Source: Streptomyces justiciae | Lineage (GTDB): Bacteria > Actinomycetota > Actinomycetes > Streptomycetales > Streptomycetaceae | DNA length: 64,000 nucleotides | Direction of reading: 5' to 3' | NCBI RefSeq assembly: GCF_015163075.1 | Contig: NZ_JADDXU010000024.1 | Location: 1 to 64,000, forward strand | In this document: positions 8,564 through 16,478 of the stretch, one piece after another | How the letters are laid out: each line of letters starts with the position of its first letter | Position numbering within the stretch: position 1 is the first letter of the stretch | Made by a program: the position numbers and the translations under genes | Notes under the pieces: generated by a model | Told to the model about the DNA's origin: nothing | The model's database searches: none | The model's input: the letters and a program-made list of their open reading frames with translations, nothing else

Positions 8564-9459
8564 CGGGTGCCCCGCAGGCGCTGCACCTCGGCACGGACGG
8601 CGGGAACGACCTCACGGGCGAAACGCCGGGTCTGCTCCTCCGGGTCCGCCGCGGGCCAGAAGACGAAGGTGTCGAAGCCGAGTTCCACCGCCCATTCGCT
8701 GAGGGTCTCGGTCCACACGGAGACATCACCGACGAGTCCCTGGCCGCCACGACCGGCGCCGATGGAGCCGATCACGTTGTACACGCGCCGCAGCGAGCGC
8801 GGGTCGCGGCCCGCCGCCGTCGCCGCCTCGTCGACGAGGGCCTGACGCGAGGGGACTTCGCCGGGCGGCACGTAGATGTTCAGCGGCGAGATCCAGCCGT
8901 CTGCGGCCCGGCCGGCCAGCGACAGCATCTTCGGCTTCTGGGCGCCGAGGAGGATCTCCGTCGGCCACGGCGGTACGGGACCGGCCCGGTAGCCCTCGAT
9001 GGTGTGGTACGGGCTGTGCAGCTGGACGGTGCTTCCGTGCAGCGCGCGTCGGATGAGGTCCACCGACTCCTCGGCGTACGCCACCATGTCGGCGCCGCGT
9101 CGTGCGGGGCCGCCCATCGAGGCGATGGCGTCGGGGATGCCGCCGCCCCCGACGCCGAGGCGGACGCGGCCTTCGGTGAGGACGCTCAGGGACGCCGCCG
9201 CCTTGGCGAGCATGATCGGCGGCCTCATCTGAAGATCGGCCACGTCGGTGAGGAAGGAGATCCGCCGGGTGACGGCGGCGAGGTGGGTGATCAGGGTCCA
9301 CGCGTCCAGGTGACCGGGCACGTACGGGTGGTCCTGGACCGCGAGGTGCTCCAGACCGCTGTCGTCGGCGAGTTGGGCGAGCCGACGTGTGGTGCCGAGG
9401 GCGTCGGCAGCGGGGTCGAGGCTCACACCGAAGGAAAGGGTGCGTCCGTAATCGGTCAT
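8560..9459 (-). CDS. LLM-class flavin-dependent oxidoreductase
   Basis: A 299-residue bacterial-luciferase-like TIM barrel. SFGVSLDPAADALGTTRRLAQLADDSGLEHLAVQDHPY is the conserved first module. SFLTDVADLQMRPPIMLAKAAASLSVLTEGRVRLGVGGGG is the central F420/FMN-binding module, and EILLGAQKPKMLSLAGRAADGW the later one. The ATG at 9459 starts the barrel; the frame runs further 5-prime into the AraC promoter without conserved sequence. The cofactor may be FMN or F420, which cannot be told apart here. It forms a two-gene operon with the FAD-linked oxidoreductase and is divergent from the AraC-type regulator. Confidence 0.87.
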   Translation of the reverse strand: MTDYGRTLSFGVSLDPAADALGTTRRLAQLADDSGLEHLAVQDHPYVPGHLDAWTLITHLAAVTRRISFLTDVADLQMRPPIMLAKAAASLSVLTEGRVRLGVGGGGIPDAIASMGGPARRGADMVAYAEESVDLIRRALHGSTVQLHSPYHTIEGYRAGPVPPWPTEILLGAQKPKMLSLAGRAADGWISPLNIYVPPGEVPSRQALVDEAATAAGRDPRSLRRVYNVIGSIGAGRGGQGLVGDVSVWTETLSEWAVELGFDTFVFWPAADPEEQTRRFAREVVPAVRAEVQRLRGTR

Positions 9460-9510
9460 GTTCACAACGATGCGCCGGTTGCCGAACGGTGGCAAACATG
9501 GCGTGAGCGA

Positions 9511-9525
9511 CTTACGAAAAGTAAG
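9511..9525. promoter_or_regulatory. Inverted repeat in a divergent promoter region (putative operator)
   Basis: CTTAC-GAAAA-GTAAG is a perfect 5-bp inverted repeat between the divergent LLM and AraC genes, starting 52 bp upstream of the LLM start. Its TTAC/GTAA half-sites resemble operators of HxlR/YodB redox regulators, and an HxlR gene lies 1.1 kb away. That link is an inference. Confidence 0.45.
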
Positions 9526-9642
9526 CGCCTTATGTTCGGCTGGGTTCGCGATGGCGGCTGCGGGCGGCCGCACTCGCGAGCCATTTCACGGCATCTATGA
9601 TGAACAGTGGTTCTTTCACTGTCACACGTTCGAGGAGCTTGC

Positions 9643-10554
9643 GTGGACCCGCTGGAGGATGTGCTGGCTCTGCTGCGCACACGGGGACACGTGTCGTCCG
9701 GACTGACCGCCGGGGGCGACTGGGCGGTGCGCTTCCCTGCTCCTCGCGGGGTGAAGTTCAACGCCGTCGAGCGAGGCTCGTGCGAGCTGCTCGTGCCGGA
9801 CGAGGACCTCTGCGTCGAACTCGGGGAAGGGGACTGCTTCCTGCTCACCCGGCCCCTTCCCTTCGTGCTCCGCGGAGGGCCGGACGTTCCCCCCGTGGAC
9901 GCGAGCGAGGTGTTCGCCGACGCGGACGACGGCTTCGCGCGCACGGGGACGGGGGACGAAGTCGTTCTGATCGGCGGCGGTTTCACCTTCGGGGAGCGTG
10001 CCCGGGTGCTGCTGCTCGACGCACTGCCTGCGATCCTGCACGTGCCGGCCTCGGCTCCGCAGTCCGAGACCCTGCGCTGGGCCCTGGCACAGATCGCCCG
10101 GGAACTCTCCCACCGTCCGCCGGCGGCGACCTTGGTGGGGGAGCACCTGGCCGTCGTCATGCTCGTGCATGCCCTGCGCATCCACCTGGCGCAGACCACC
10201 CGGCACGCGCCGGGCTGGCTGGCGGGACTGGCGGACCCGATCGTCGGCCCCGCCTTGAGCGCGCTGCATGCCGCGCCGCACCGTCCCTGGACGGTCGCCG
10301 AGATCGCGGAGGTCAGCGGCGTGTCGCGCTCGACACTGGCGGAGCGTTTCAAGCGGTCCGTCGGCCTGTCCCCGCTCGACTACCTGAGACGCTGGCGCAT
10401 CGAACTGGCCTCGCACCGCCTCCGGCACAGCACCGACACCCTCGCCGTCATCGCCCGCTCCGTGGGATACCGCTCCGAAAGCGCCCTGAGCACGGCGTTC
10501 AAGCAGGTGACAGGCGTGTCTCCGCGTGTCTACCGCAGCGGGGCGGCCGCCTGA
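9643..10554 (+). CDS. AraC family transcriptional regulator (cupin_6 type)
   Basis: A 303-residue cytosolic regulator. Residues about 1-180 form a cupin-like sensor (VKFNAVERGSCELLVPDEDLCVELGEGDCFLL), and the C-terminus has the two helix-turn-helix motifs of AraC: WTVAEIAEVSGVSRSTLAERFKRSVGLSPLDYLRRWR, then DTLAVIARSVGYRSESALSTAFKQVTGVSP. The GTG at 9643 has GAGGAG six bases upstream, so it is preferred over an in-frame start at 9607. It is divergent from the LLM/FAD oxidoreductase pair. Regulators of this subtype usually control the adjacent oxidoreductase genes, which is the likely role here. Confidence 0.9.
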   Translation: MDPLEDVLALLRTRGHVSSGLTAGGDWAVRFPAPRGVKFNAVERGSCELLVPDEDLCVELGEGDCFLLTRPLPFVLRGGPDVPPVDASEVFADADDGFARTGTGDEVVLIGGGFTFGERARVLLLDALPAILHVPASAPQSETLRWALAQIARELSHRPPAATLVGEHLAVVMLVHALRIHLAQTTRHAPGWLAGLADPIVGPALSALHAAPHRPWTVAEIAEVSGVSRSTLAERFKRSVGLSPLDYLRRWRIELASHRLRHSTDTLAVIARSVGYRSESALSTAFKQVTGVSPRVYRSGAAA

Positions 10555-10595
10555 GCCGCGAAGCGGACGAAGTGACGGGACCCGCGCTCATACGA

Positions 10596-10964
10596 TCACT
10601 GCGGCGTGTCGTCCTCCCGGCCCCGTGTCCAACGGGCCAGCGGCTGCAAGGCCCGCACCAGGGCGATCCCGTCCGGTGAGAGGGTGTAGCGGACCTGTAC
10701 CGGGGTGCTGGGAATGACCGAGCGATCGACGAGACCGGCCTCTCCGAGCTCTTTGAGGCGCAGCGCGAGCAACCGGTCGGAGATGCCGGAGATGGCGGCC
10801 CTGTACTCGCTGAACCGGGTGGCACCCTGCGCCGCCGCGGTCAGGATCGAACCCGTCCACCGCCGACCCACCAGCTCCAGTGCGGGACCGAACACCGGAC
10901 AGGCGTCGTCGTGAATGGTCTGGGGCCCGGGTGCCGCCGGGCGCTCGGGACGATGTGTCGTCAT
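10596..10964 (-). CDS. HxlR family winged-helix regulator
   Basis: A 122-residue HxlR-type repressor. The conserved Cys appears in HDDACPVFGPALELVGRRWTGSIL, followed by GATRFSEYRAAISGISDRLLALRLKELGEAGLVDRSVIPSTPVQVRYTLSPDG, which is the recognition helix and wing. Proteins of this family sense quinones, diamide or hypochlorite through that Cys and repress azoreductases and quinone reductases (for example YodB of Bacillus). The ATG at 10964 is close behind TAGGAG; longer in-frame starts lack conserved sequence. Several plausible targets (AzoR, WrbA, FAD/LLM pair) lie within 10 kb. The target is an inference. Confidence 0.88.
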   Translation of the reverse strand: MTTHRPERPAAPGPQTIHDDACPVFGPALELVGRRWTGSILTAAAQGATRFSEYRAAISGISDRLLALRLKELGEAGLVDRSVIPSTPVQVRYTLSPDGIALVRALQPLARWTRGREDDTPQ

Positions 10965-11198
10965 CGCTCCTACAAAGTGCAGTACGGAAACAACCGTGTG
11001 AACCAATCGCTCCGCCACGTAGCCAGGGAGCGGCCACGGACATGATGGCAAACGCCTCCACCACGTGCGGCATTCCCTCCCAGGGCAGATCCGTTCGGCC
11101 GGGGGGGCCTGCGCCGCGCGTGACACGCGGACGGGGCCCGCGGCCCGAGAGGCCGCCACGACGACAGGGGCCGACGGTCCGGCGGCGCCCGGCCGAGA

Positions 11199-12071
11199 TC
11201 AGCTGTCGGCGGTGCTGCGCTCGGCGTCCGCGGACGGGTGCGCGGCACCGTTCAGCGAGGCCAGCAGACGCAGGCGTTCCTCGGAGTCGCTGCCCGGTTC
11301 GGCGTGGTAGGTGACCAGGGTCTGACCGGGAGCGCCGGGCACCAGCAACTTCTCGTAGTGCAGCTCAAGGGGTCCCACTTGAGGGTGCCTGAGCAGGCTG
11401 GTACCGCTCGACTTGTGTTTGACGTCCTGCCGCGCCCACAGCTTGCGGAAGCGTTCACTGCGTATCGAGAGTTCACCCACGATCTCGACCAGGCGGGGTT
11501 CGTCGACGTCCGGGCCGGCGACGGAACGCAGATAGGGCACAACCCTGGCGGTCATCTCCTCCCAGTCCGCGTGCAACGACCGCAGCTCAGGCTCCAGGAA
11601 GGCCGCGATCACACTGTTGTGCCCCGGCGCGTTGAACGGTGACAGTGTTACGGCGAGGGGGTTGGCGGCGAGGATGTCCATGTACGCGCTGTGGACGTAC
11701 GCCGGGGTCAGCGGCCAGGTGCCGATCAAAGTCCGGATGCCGTCACTGACCTTCTCGGGCGAGCCGGAGCGCCGTCGGCGGCGGCCGGGGGAGGCGGCCA
11801 GCTTCAGGAGGTAGGCCGTGGCGTCCTCGTCCAGTTGCAGTGCCTGCGCGATGCTGACCAGCACCTGCTCGGAGGGGTGCCGGTCACGCCCCTGTTCCAG
11901 GCGGACGTAGTAGTCGGAGCTGACGCCGGCGAGGAAGGCCACCTCTTCCCGGCGCAGGCCGGGAACGCGACGGTTGCCGGTGTCCGGGATGCCCACGGCC
12001 TCCGGCCGGACCAGTTCTCTGCGCACCCGCAGGTATGTGGCCAGCGGGCCGGGATCGTCGTTGGAGGTCAT
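11199..12071 (-). CDS. XRE/MmyB-type transcriptional regulator
   Basis: A 290-residue protein with an N-terminal HTH_3 domain (VPGLRREEVAFLAGVSSDYYVRLEQGRDRHPSEQVLVSIAQAL) and a C-terminal MmyB-like ligand domain (GTWPLTPAYVHSAYMDILAANPLAVTLSPF, then ELRSLHADWEEMTARVVPYLR). MmyB-like domains have a PAS-type fold that binds fatty-acid-like ligands. The ATG at 12071 is chosen because conserved sequence starts there; the frame stays open far upstream only because it runs antisense to GC-rich genes. It is divergent from an SDR gene, a layout often seen in Streptomyces where this type of regulator represses the neighbouring SDR. Confidence 0.9.
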   Translation of the reverse strand: MTSNDDPGPLATYLRVRRELVRPEAVGIPDTGNRRVPGLRREEVAFLAGVSSDYYVRLEQGRDRHPSEQVLVSIAQALQLDEDATAYLLKLAASPGRRRRRSGSPEKVSDGIRTLIGTWPLTPAYVHSAYMDILAANPLAVTLSPFNAPGHNSVIAAFLEPELRSLHADWEEMTARVVPYLRSVAGPDVDEPRLVEIVGELSIRSERFRKLWARQDVKHKSSGTSLLRHPQVGPLELHYEKLLVPGAPGQTLVTYHAEPGSDSEERLRLLASLNGAAHPSADAERSTADS

Positions 12072-12248
12072 GCCCACCAGCGTACGGACGTGGGGCCCGC
12101 ACTGGGTGGCCCTGACACTCCCAGGGTCGGGCAGACCTGGGCGTCCTGCATCGAATGGTGCACAGTGGTTTGCACGGAGCCCGCCGGAAACCAACAGTGT
12201 GAGCGGGCCATCCCACTGTTCTGACCAGACCCACTGAGGAACTTGCTC

Positions 12249-13172
12249 ATGTCTGAACTGTTCAAGAGCCCCTTCGACCGTCACTCGACCGCCTCCCAGG
12301 TGATCGAGGGCGTCGACCTCCGGGGCAAGCGCGCCGTGATCACCGGCGCCACGTCGGGTATCGGAGTGGAGACCGCGCGGGCCCTGGCCGCCGCCGGTGC
12401 CGAGGTCACCCTCGCGGTCCGGCGCCCCGACGCCGGAGAGGTGGTCGCGGCCTCCCTGCGCGCCGCGACCGGCAACGACGCCATCGGCGTCGCCCGTGTG
12501 GACGTCGCGGAGCTGGACTCGGTGCAGGCGTTCACCGCCTCGTGGTCCGGCCCGCTGCACATCCTGGTCAACAACGCCGGGATCATGATGCTGCCCGAGC
12601 TGGAACGGGGCACCGGCGGACACGAGCAGCAGTTCGCCACCAACTACCTGGGGCACTTCGCCCTGGCCCTGGGCCTGCGCCCGGCCATGGCCGCCGCCGG
12701 GGGCGCACGCATGGTGACGGTGTCGTCCAGCGGGCATCTGTTCTCGCCGGTGGTCTTCGACGACCTCGACTACCGATTCCGCCCGTATGACGCACTGGGC
12801 GCCTACGGTCAGTCCAAGACCGCGGAGGTTCTCATGGCCGTCGAGGCCGACCGGCGCTGGTCCGGCGACGGCATCCGGTCGAACGCACTGCACCCGGGTG
12901 CGATCGCCACCAACCTCCAGCGGCACACCGGCGGTCTGAAGACGCCCGAGCCCTATCGCAAGACGATCGAGCAGGGCGCGGCCACCTCGGTGTTCCTGGC
13001 CGCCTCCCCGCTGGCCGAAGGAATCGGCGGTCGTTACTTCGAAGACGTCAACGAGGCCCCGACGGTCACCTCCCGCCCCACGGAACTGGGCGTCCCCGGT
13101 GTCGCCGCCTACGCACTCGACGCCGCGAACGCCCAGCGCCTGTGGGACATCACAGCCCCCCAGCTGGGCTGA
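12249..13172 (+). CDS. Short-chain dehydrogenase/reductase (SDR family)
   Basis: A 307-residue SDR. The cofactor loop is VITGATSGIGVETA, the NAG box VNNAGIM, the catalytic Ser lies in VTVSSSGH and the YxxxK motif in GAYGQSKTAEV. ATG at 12249 has GAGGA eight bases upstream; a TTG six bases earlier is in frame but less likely. It is a paralogue of the SDR at 5229-6185 and lies next to the divergent MmyB-type regulator, which probably controls it. An NAD(P)-binding oxidoreductase gene follows after 63 bp and is probably in the same operon. The substrate is unknown. Confidence 0.9.
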   Translation: MSELFKSPFDRHSTASQVIEGVDLRGKRAVITGATSGIGVETARALAAAGAEVTLAVRRPDAGEVVAASLRAATGNDAIGVARVDVAELDSVQAFTASWSGPLHILVNNAGIMMLPELERGTGGHEQQFATNYLGHFALALGLRPAMAAAGGARMVTVSSSGHLFSPVVFDDLDYRFRPYDALGAYGQSKTAEVLMAVEADRRWSGDGIRSNALHPGAIATNLQRHTGGLKTPEPYRKTIEQGAATSVFLAASPLAEGIGGRYFEDVNEAPTVTSRPTELGVPGVAAYALDAANAQRLWDITAPQLG

Positions 13173-13235
13173 CCCCAGACCCCCTCGGACGGCACCCCGC
13201 AGCACACCACGACTCGACGAGAGAAGAGCACGCAC

Positions 13236-14081
13236 ATGAAGAGCATCAGCAAGGTCGGTTTCATCGGGCTCGGCGACCAGGGCGGCCCCATGGCCGAGGC
13301 CGTGGCCGAGCGAGGCTTCGAACTGCACGTCTGGGTACGCCGACCGGCGTCGCTGTCGGCGGTCGCGTCTGTGCCGCACGGGGTCCACGACTCGGTGGCG
13401 TCTGTCGCGGCCGCCACGGAGCTGATCGGCCTGTGTCTGCGCGACGACGACGACATATGGGACGTGCTCGACGGGCAGCGACTGTTGGAGAACACCGCCC
13501 CCGGCACGATCATCGTCAACCACGGCACGGGTGATCCGAGTGAGGCCGAGAGGATCGCCGCACACGTCGCGCAAGCGGGCGCCGTCTACCTCGATGCCCC
13601 GGTCAGTGGGGGCGGTCCAGGCGCCAGGGCACGCACCCTGACCACGTTTGCCGGCGGGACGCAGGAAGCCTTCCAGGCAGCGCGTCCGGTGTTCGAGGCG
13701 TTCAGCGACACTGTGCGGCTGATGGGCCCGGTGGGAAGCGGGCAGTTGACCAAGTTGTTCAACAACGCGCTGACCATTACCAACATGAAGAACGCGGAGG
13801 ACGTCCTCGCGCTGGCCGCCGAAGTCGGCCTCGATCTGCCCTCGTTGATCGACACCATCGACGCGAGCAGCGGAGGGAGCGCGGCGCTGCGCTCGCTGGG
13901 GACGGACATCACTCCGGCACTCGCCGAACATCTTGAGCTGCTCATGCACAAGGACATCCGGCACTTCGCGGATGCCGTGCGGGAGCGCGGAGCGCGCCCC
14001 GACGAGGTCTTGGCACGAGGCGAAGCCGGGGCGTCCGGCCTGGTCGAAGCCGCCCGTCTCCTCGCCGGCGCCAGGGGCTGA
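13236..14081 (+). CDS. NAD(P)-dependent beta-hydroxyacid dehydrogenase-like oxidoreductase
   Basis: A 281-residue protein of the 3-hydroxyisobutyrate dehydrogenase / 6-phosphogluconate dehydrogenase fold. The N-terminal VGFIGLGDQGGPMAEAVAERG binds the dinucleotide. YLDAPVSGGGPGARARTLTTFAGG is the substrate-binding DAPVSGG box, and GSGQLTKLFNNAL supplies the catalytic Lys. The C-terminal all-helical domain completes the family length. GGDQ replaces the usual GLMGxPMA glycine pattern by only one residue, so cofactor binding should be intact. It follows the SDR gene by 63 bp with a plausible ribosome site (AGAGAAGAG). The exact hydroxyacid is unknown. Confidence 0.88.
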   Translation: MKSISKVGFIGLGDQGGPMAEAVAERGFELHVWVRRPASLSAVASVPHGVHDSVASVAAATELIGLCLRDDDDIWDVLDGQRLLENTAPGTIIVNHGTGDPSEAERIAAHVAQAGAVYLDAPVSGGGPGARARTLTTFAGGTQEAFQAARPVFEAFSDTVRLMGPVGSGQLTKLFNNALTITNMKNAEDVLALAAEVGLDLPSLIDTIDASSGGSAALRSLGTDITPALAEHLELLMHKDIRHFADAVRERGARPDEVLARGEAGASGLVEAARLLAGARG

Positions 14082-14484
14082 ATCACCTCGAAGCCTAGTT
14101 GGCCGCGCCGGGCGCGCCATGACGCGCGCGGCGTGGGAAGGGCTGCCCGCCCGGCGAGCTCGATCACTCCCGACAGCGGCCGACCGGACACACTAGTGGT
14201 TGGCCGGGCGTCACGAGCAGCCCGATGATGACGTTGCTTGCGCTGATCGATGCGGCTTCGAGTAGCGTTCCTTCGGGCGAGGCCGATGGTATGGCTTTCG
14301 TGCTGCCCGCGGTTGTGCAGCGAAGGCGTCCGGGCCAAGCGTAAATGCCTCGTGAGCCGCGGGATCCTCACCGAACCCCAAGCCGGCCTGTTCACCATGC
14401 GCCGACCCGCAAATTGAACCCGCGCGAAGGCTGACAGAACACCCGCTTGGAGTCACTCGCCATTCTTCCGGACTGCTAAACAAC
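14082..14484. other. Intergenic stretch with a gene remnant, border of the conjugative element
   Basis: About 400 bp without an intact gene separate the redox region from the conjugation genes. At 14313-14417 (+) a short open piece ends in GILTEPQAGLFTMRRPAN, which looks like the C-terminal tail of a larger protein, perhaps transposon-derived, but I do not recognise it. Base composition drops around 14270-14360 and 14420-14500. This could mark the left edge of the integrated element. No tRNA or obvious attachment repeat was seen. Confidence 0.45.
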
Positions 14485-16467
14485 TTACGGGGTGCGACTT
14501 GACTGGTGGGTGAGGGTGTGCCAGCGGCGTTGGAATTCGGGGGTGTGTTGGGTGATGTAGGTGGGGGTGATGGGGCGGTTGTATTGGCCGGTGATGTGGT
14601 GGATGGCGCATTGGTGGGCGATGTCGGCGGCGGATGGTGTGTCGTGGTGTGTGCGGCGGGCTGCCCAGAGGTTGTAGATGCGCCAGTTGAGGAAGTGTCG
14701 GCGCAGGTTTGAGGGGCTGACGGGGTTGCCGCCTCGTCCGAGGAGCCCTTGGGCGGCGAGGTGGGTGGAGAGCTGGTCGGGGGTGGGTTCGGTGCCGTGT
14801 TGTGTCTGGTAGTTCATCCATTCGAGGTAGTAGCGGTCGGTCAGGGTCGGCTGGCTGTTTGTGGGTGGTGGGTGCGTCAAGTCGTTGACCTGGCCGCGCG
14901 GAGGCGGATCGTCTGGCGCCTCGGGCGCGACATGTGCGTAGTGAATCGGGCTCGGTTCTACGGGGGTTGGCGGTCTGGATTCGTGGTTCGCGCCGGTCCG
15001 CCGTGCTGGGGACGCGGTGTGGGGGTGCGGGGTGGGGTGGCTGCGGGTGGAGTGCGTGGCAATGGGCTTGTCCGGACCACTGCCGAGTCGCTGATGGTCC
15101 TCCGGCGTGGCGGTGGCGTCGGCTTCTGCGTGCAGGGCTGCAGGGCCGGAGGTGCTCGGGAGCGCAGACTCTTCGGTTCGGCGGTGGCGTGCCGGTGAGG
15201 CGTCGCTGAGGTCGGGGTCTTTTTCCAGACGGGTTTCACGTCGGGGCGCGGGCGCCGATGCCGGGGTGTCGGTTTGTTGGGTGTTAAGTGCCGTGTTTTC
15301 GTGGGTGACTTCGGTTGCGGGTCGTGCCCGATGGTTGAAGGGGTCGTGTGGCTCGGGTATGCGGGTGTGGCTGTGTGCTGGCTCCCACCAGGCCCAGTGT
15401 GTCGGTGTGGTTGGTGTACGGGAAGCGTTGCTGAACGCCTGGTGAGGGGTGTGCAGTTGTCGCGGGCCGGACCCCTGCCCGATGCCCTCGGCGGATGCAC
15501 TCGAGGGACCTGTGCGGGTGGCTTGCGGCGATGAAGTGGCTCGGTTTGTAGTTTCGGGCTGTGTGTGGGCGTGCCCGTCATTGGTCTGTTGGCGTGGGCC
15601 GTCGGCTGCGGCTGCCTGGCTGGGGGCTGGTTGCGCGGCGGCTGGGTTGATGCGGCCAGGGGTTGGAGGTGCGCTTGGGGTGGTGTGGGGGAGGGGGATG
15701 CCGTAGCGGGTGAGGCGGAGGGGGATGAGGGCTTGGACGGGGGCTTTGTGTCGCCAGGTGCGTCCGTACCGGCTCCTCAATCGGGCCTGGTACAGCAGGC
15801 GTTGTTGCTCAAGGGTGAGGGCTTGGGTGTAGGAGCGTTGTTCCCACAGTTTCATGCGCCGCCACAGCAGAAACGTGGCCGCGGGGGCGAGCAGCCAGCG
15901 GGCGAGGCGGATGCTGTCCATGTGGGTGCCGGCGGTGATGTGGGCGATGCGGCCGGTGGCGTGGCGGGCGGCTTCGACGGTGGTGATGAACAGCAGGGGG
16001 GTGACGGCGTGCATGCCGGTGGCGAGGGGGTCGGGCCAGGCGCTGGCGGCGTTGAAGGCGATGGTCGCCGCGGTCAGGAGCCAGGCGGTGTGCCGTAGGA
16101 GAGGCAGGGGGATGCGGTGGTGGGTGAGGAGGAGGTCGAGGGCGAGCAGGACACAGATGCCGGCGTCGATGCCGATAGGGAACAGGTTGGCGAAGCCACC
16201 GAAGCCCTTGTCTGCGGCGAGGTCACGGACGGCGGTGTAGGAGCCCGCGAACCCGATGCCGGCGATGAGGATGGCGCCGCTGGCGATGGCAGTGACGAGG
16301 AGTCCGTGCACTGGGGGTGTCGCCCGCGTGGCCGAGCCGGTGGGCTTGGACGCGGCGGATGTCTGGGTGCCGTCGTTCCGCGGTCCGGGGGCCGCGTTCG
16401 GAGCAAGGGGTGTGGTGGCGTCGTGGGTGGGCGGCCGGGTGCGGGTGGTGTCGTGTGTCGTGGTCAT
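14485..16467 (-). CDS. DUF2637 membrane protein with long disordered region
   Basis: A 659-residue protein. After a Pro/Thr-rich N-terminus (about 1-50), four hydrophobic segments (about 53-180) form a DUF2637 domain: LVTAIASGAILIAGIGFAGSYTAV, then NLFPIGIDAGICVLLALDLLL, AWLLTAATIAFNAASAW and AVTPLLFITTVEAARH. DUF2637 proteins are common on Streptomyces conjugative elements, near spread (spd) genes. Next comes LLWRRMKLWEQRSYTQALTLEQQRLLYQARLRSRYG, about 250 residues of low-complexity Pro/Thr/His sequence, and a compact C-terminal 130-residue domain starting LTDRYYLEWMNYQTQHGTEPTPDQLSTHLA, which looks DNA-binding. It is the last gene of the operon, 11 bp after the SARP-like gene. Confidence 0.82.
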   Translation of the reverse strand: MTTTHDTTRTRPPTHDATTPLAPNAAPGPRNDGTQTSAASKPTGSATRATPPVHGLLVTAIASGAILIAGIGFAGSYTAVRDLAADKGFGGFANLFPIGIDAGICVLLALDLLLTHHRIPLPLLRHTAWLLTAATIAFNAASAWPDPLATGMHAVTPLLFITTVEAARHATGRIAHITAGTHMDSIRLARWLLAPAATFLLWRRMKLWEQRSYTQALTLEQQRLLYQARLRSRYGRTWRHKAPVQALIPLRLTRYGIPLPHTTPSAPPTPGRINPAAAQPAPSQAAAADGPRQQTNDGHAHTQPETTNRATSSPQATRTGPSSASAEGIGQGSGPRQLHTPHQAFSNASRTPTTPTHWAWWEPAHSHTRIPEPHDPFNHRARPATEVTHENTALNTQQTDTPASAPAPRRETRLEKDPDLSDASPARHRRTEESALPSTSGPAALHAEADATATPEDHQRLGSGPDKPIATHSTRSHPTPHPHTASPARRTGANHESRPPTPVEPSPIHYAHVAPEAPDDPPPRGQVNDLTHPPPTNSQPTLTDRYYLEWMNYQTQHGTEPTPDQLSTHLAAQGLLGRGGNPVSPSNLRRHFLNWRIYNLWAARRTHHDTPSAADIAHQCAIHHITGQYNRPITPTYITQHTPEFQRRWHTLTHQSSRTP

Positions 16468-16478
16468 GGGTGGGTGGC

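Noticed and set aside
11199..14120. A 973-codon open frame on the minus strand
   Set aside because: Only its last 290 codons (from 12071) code for the MmyB-type regulator. The rest is antisense to the SDR and dehydrogenase genes and has the Gly/Val/Arg-rich look of a GC-rich shadow frame.
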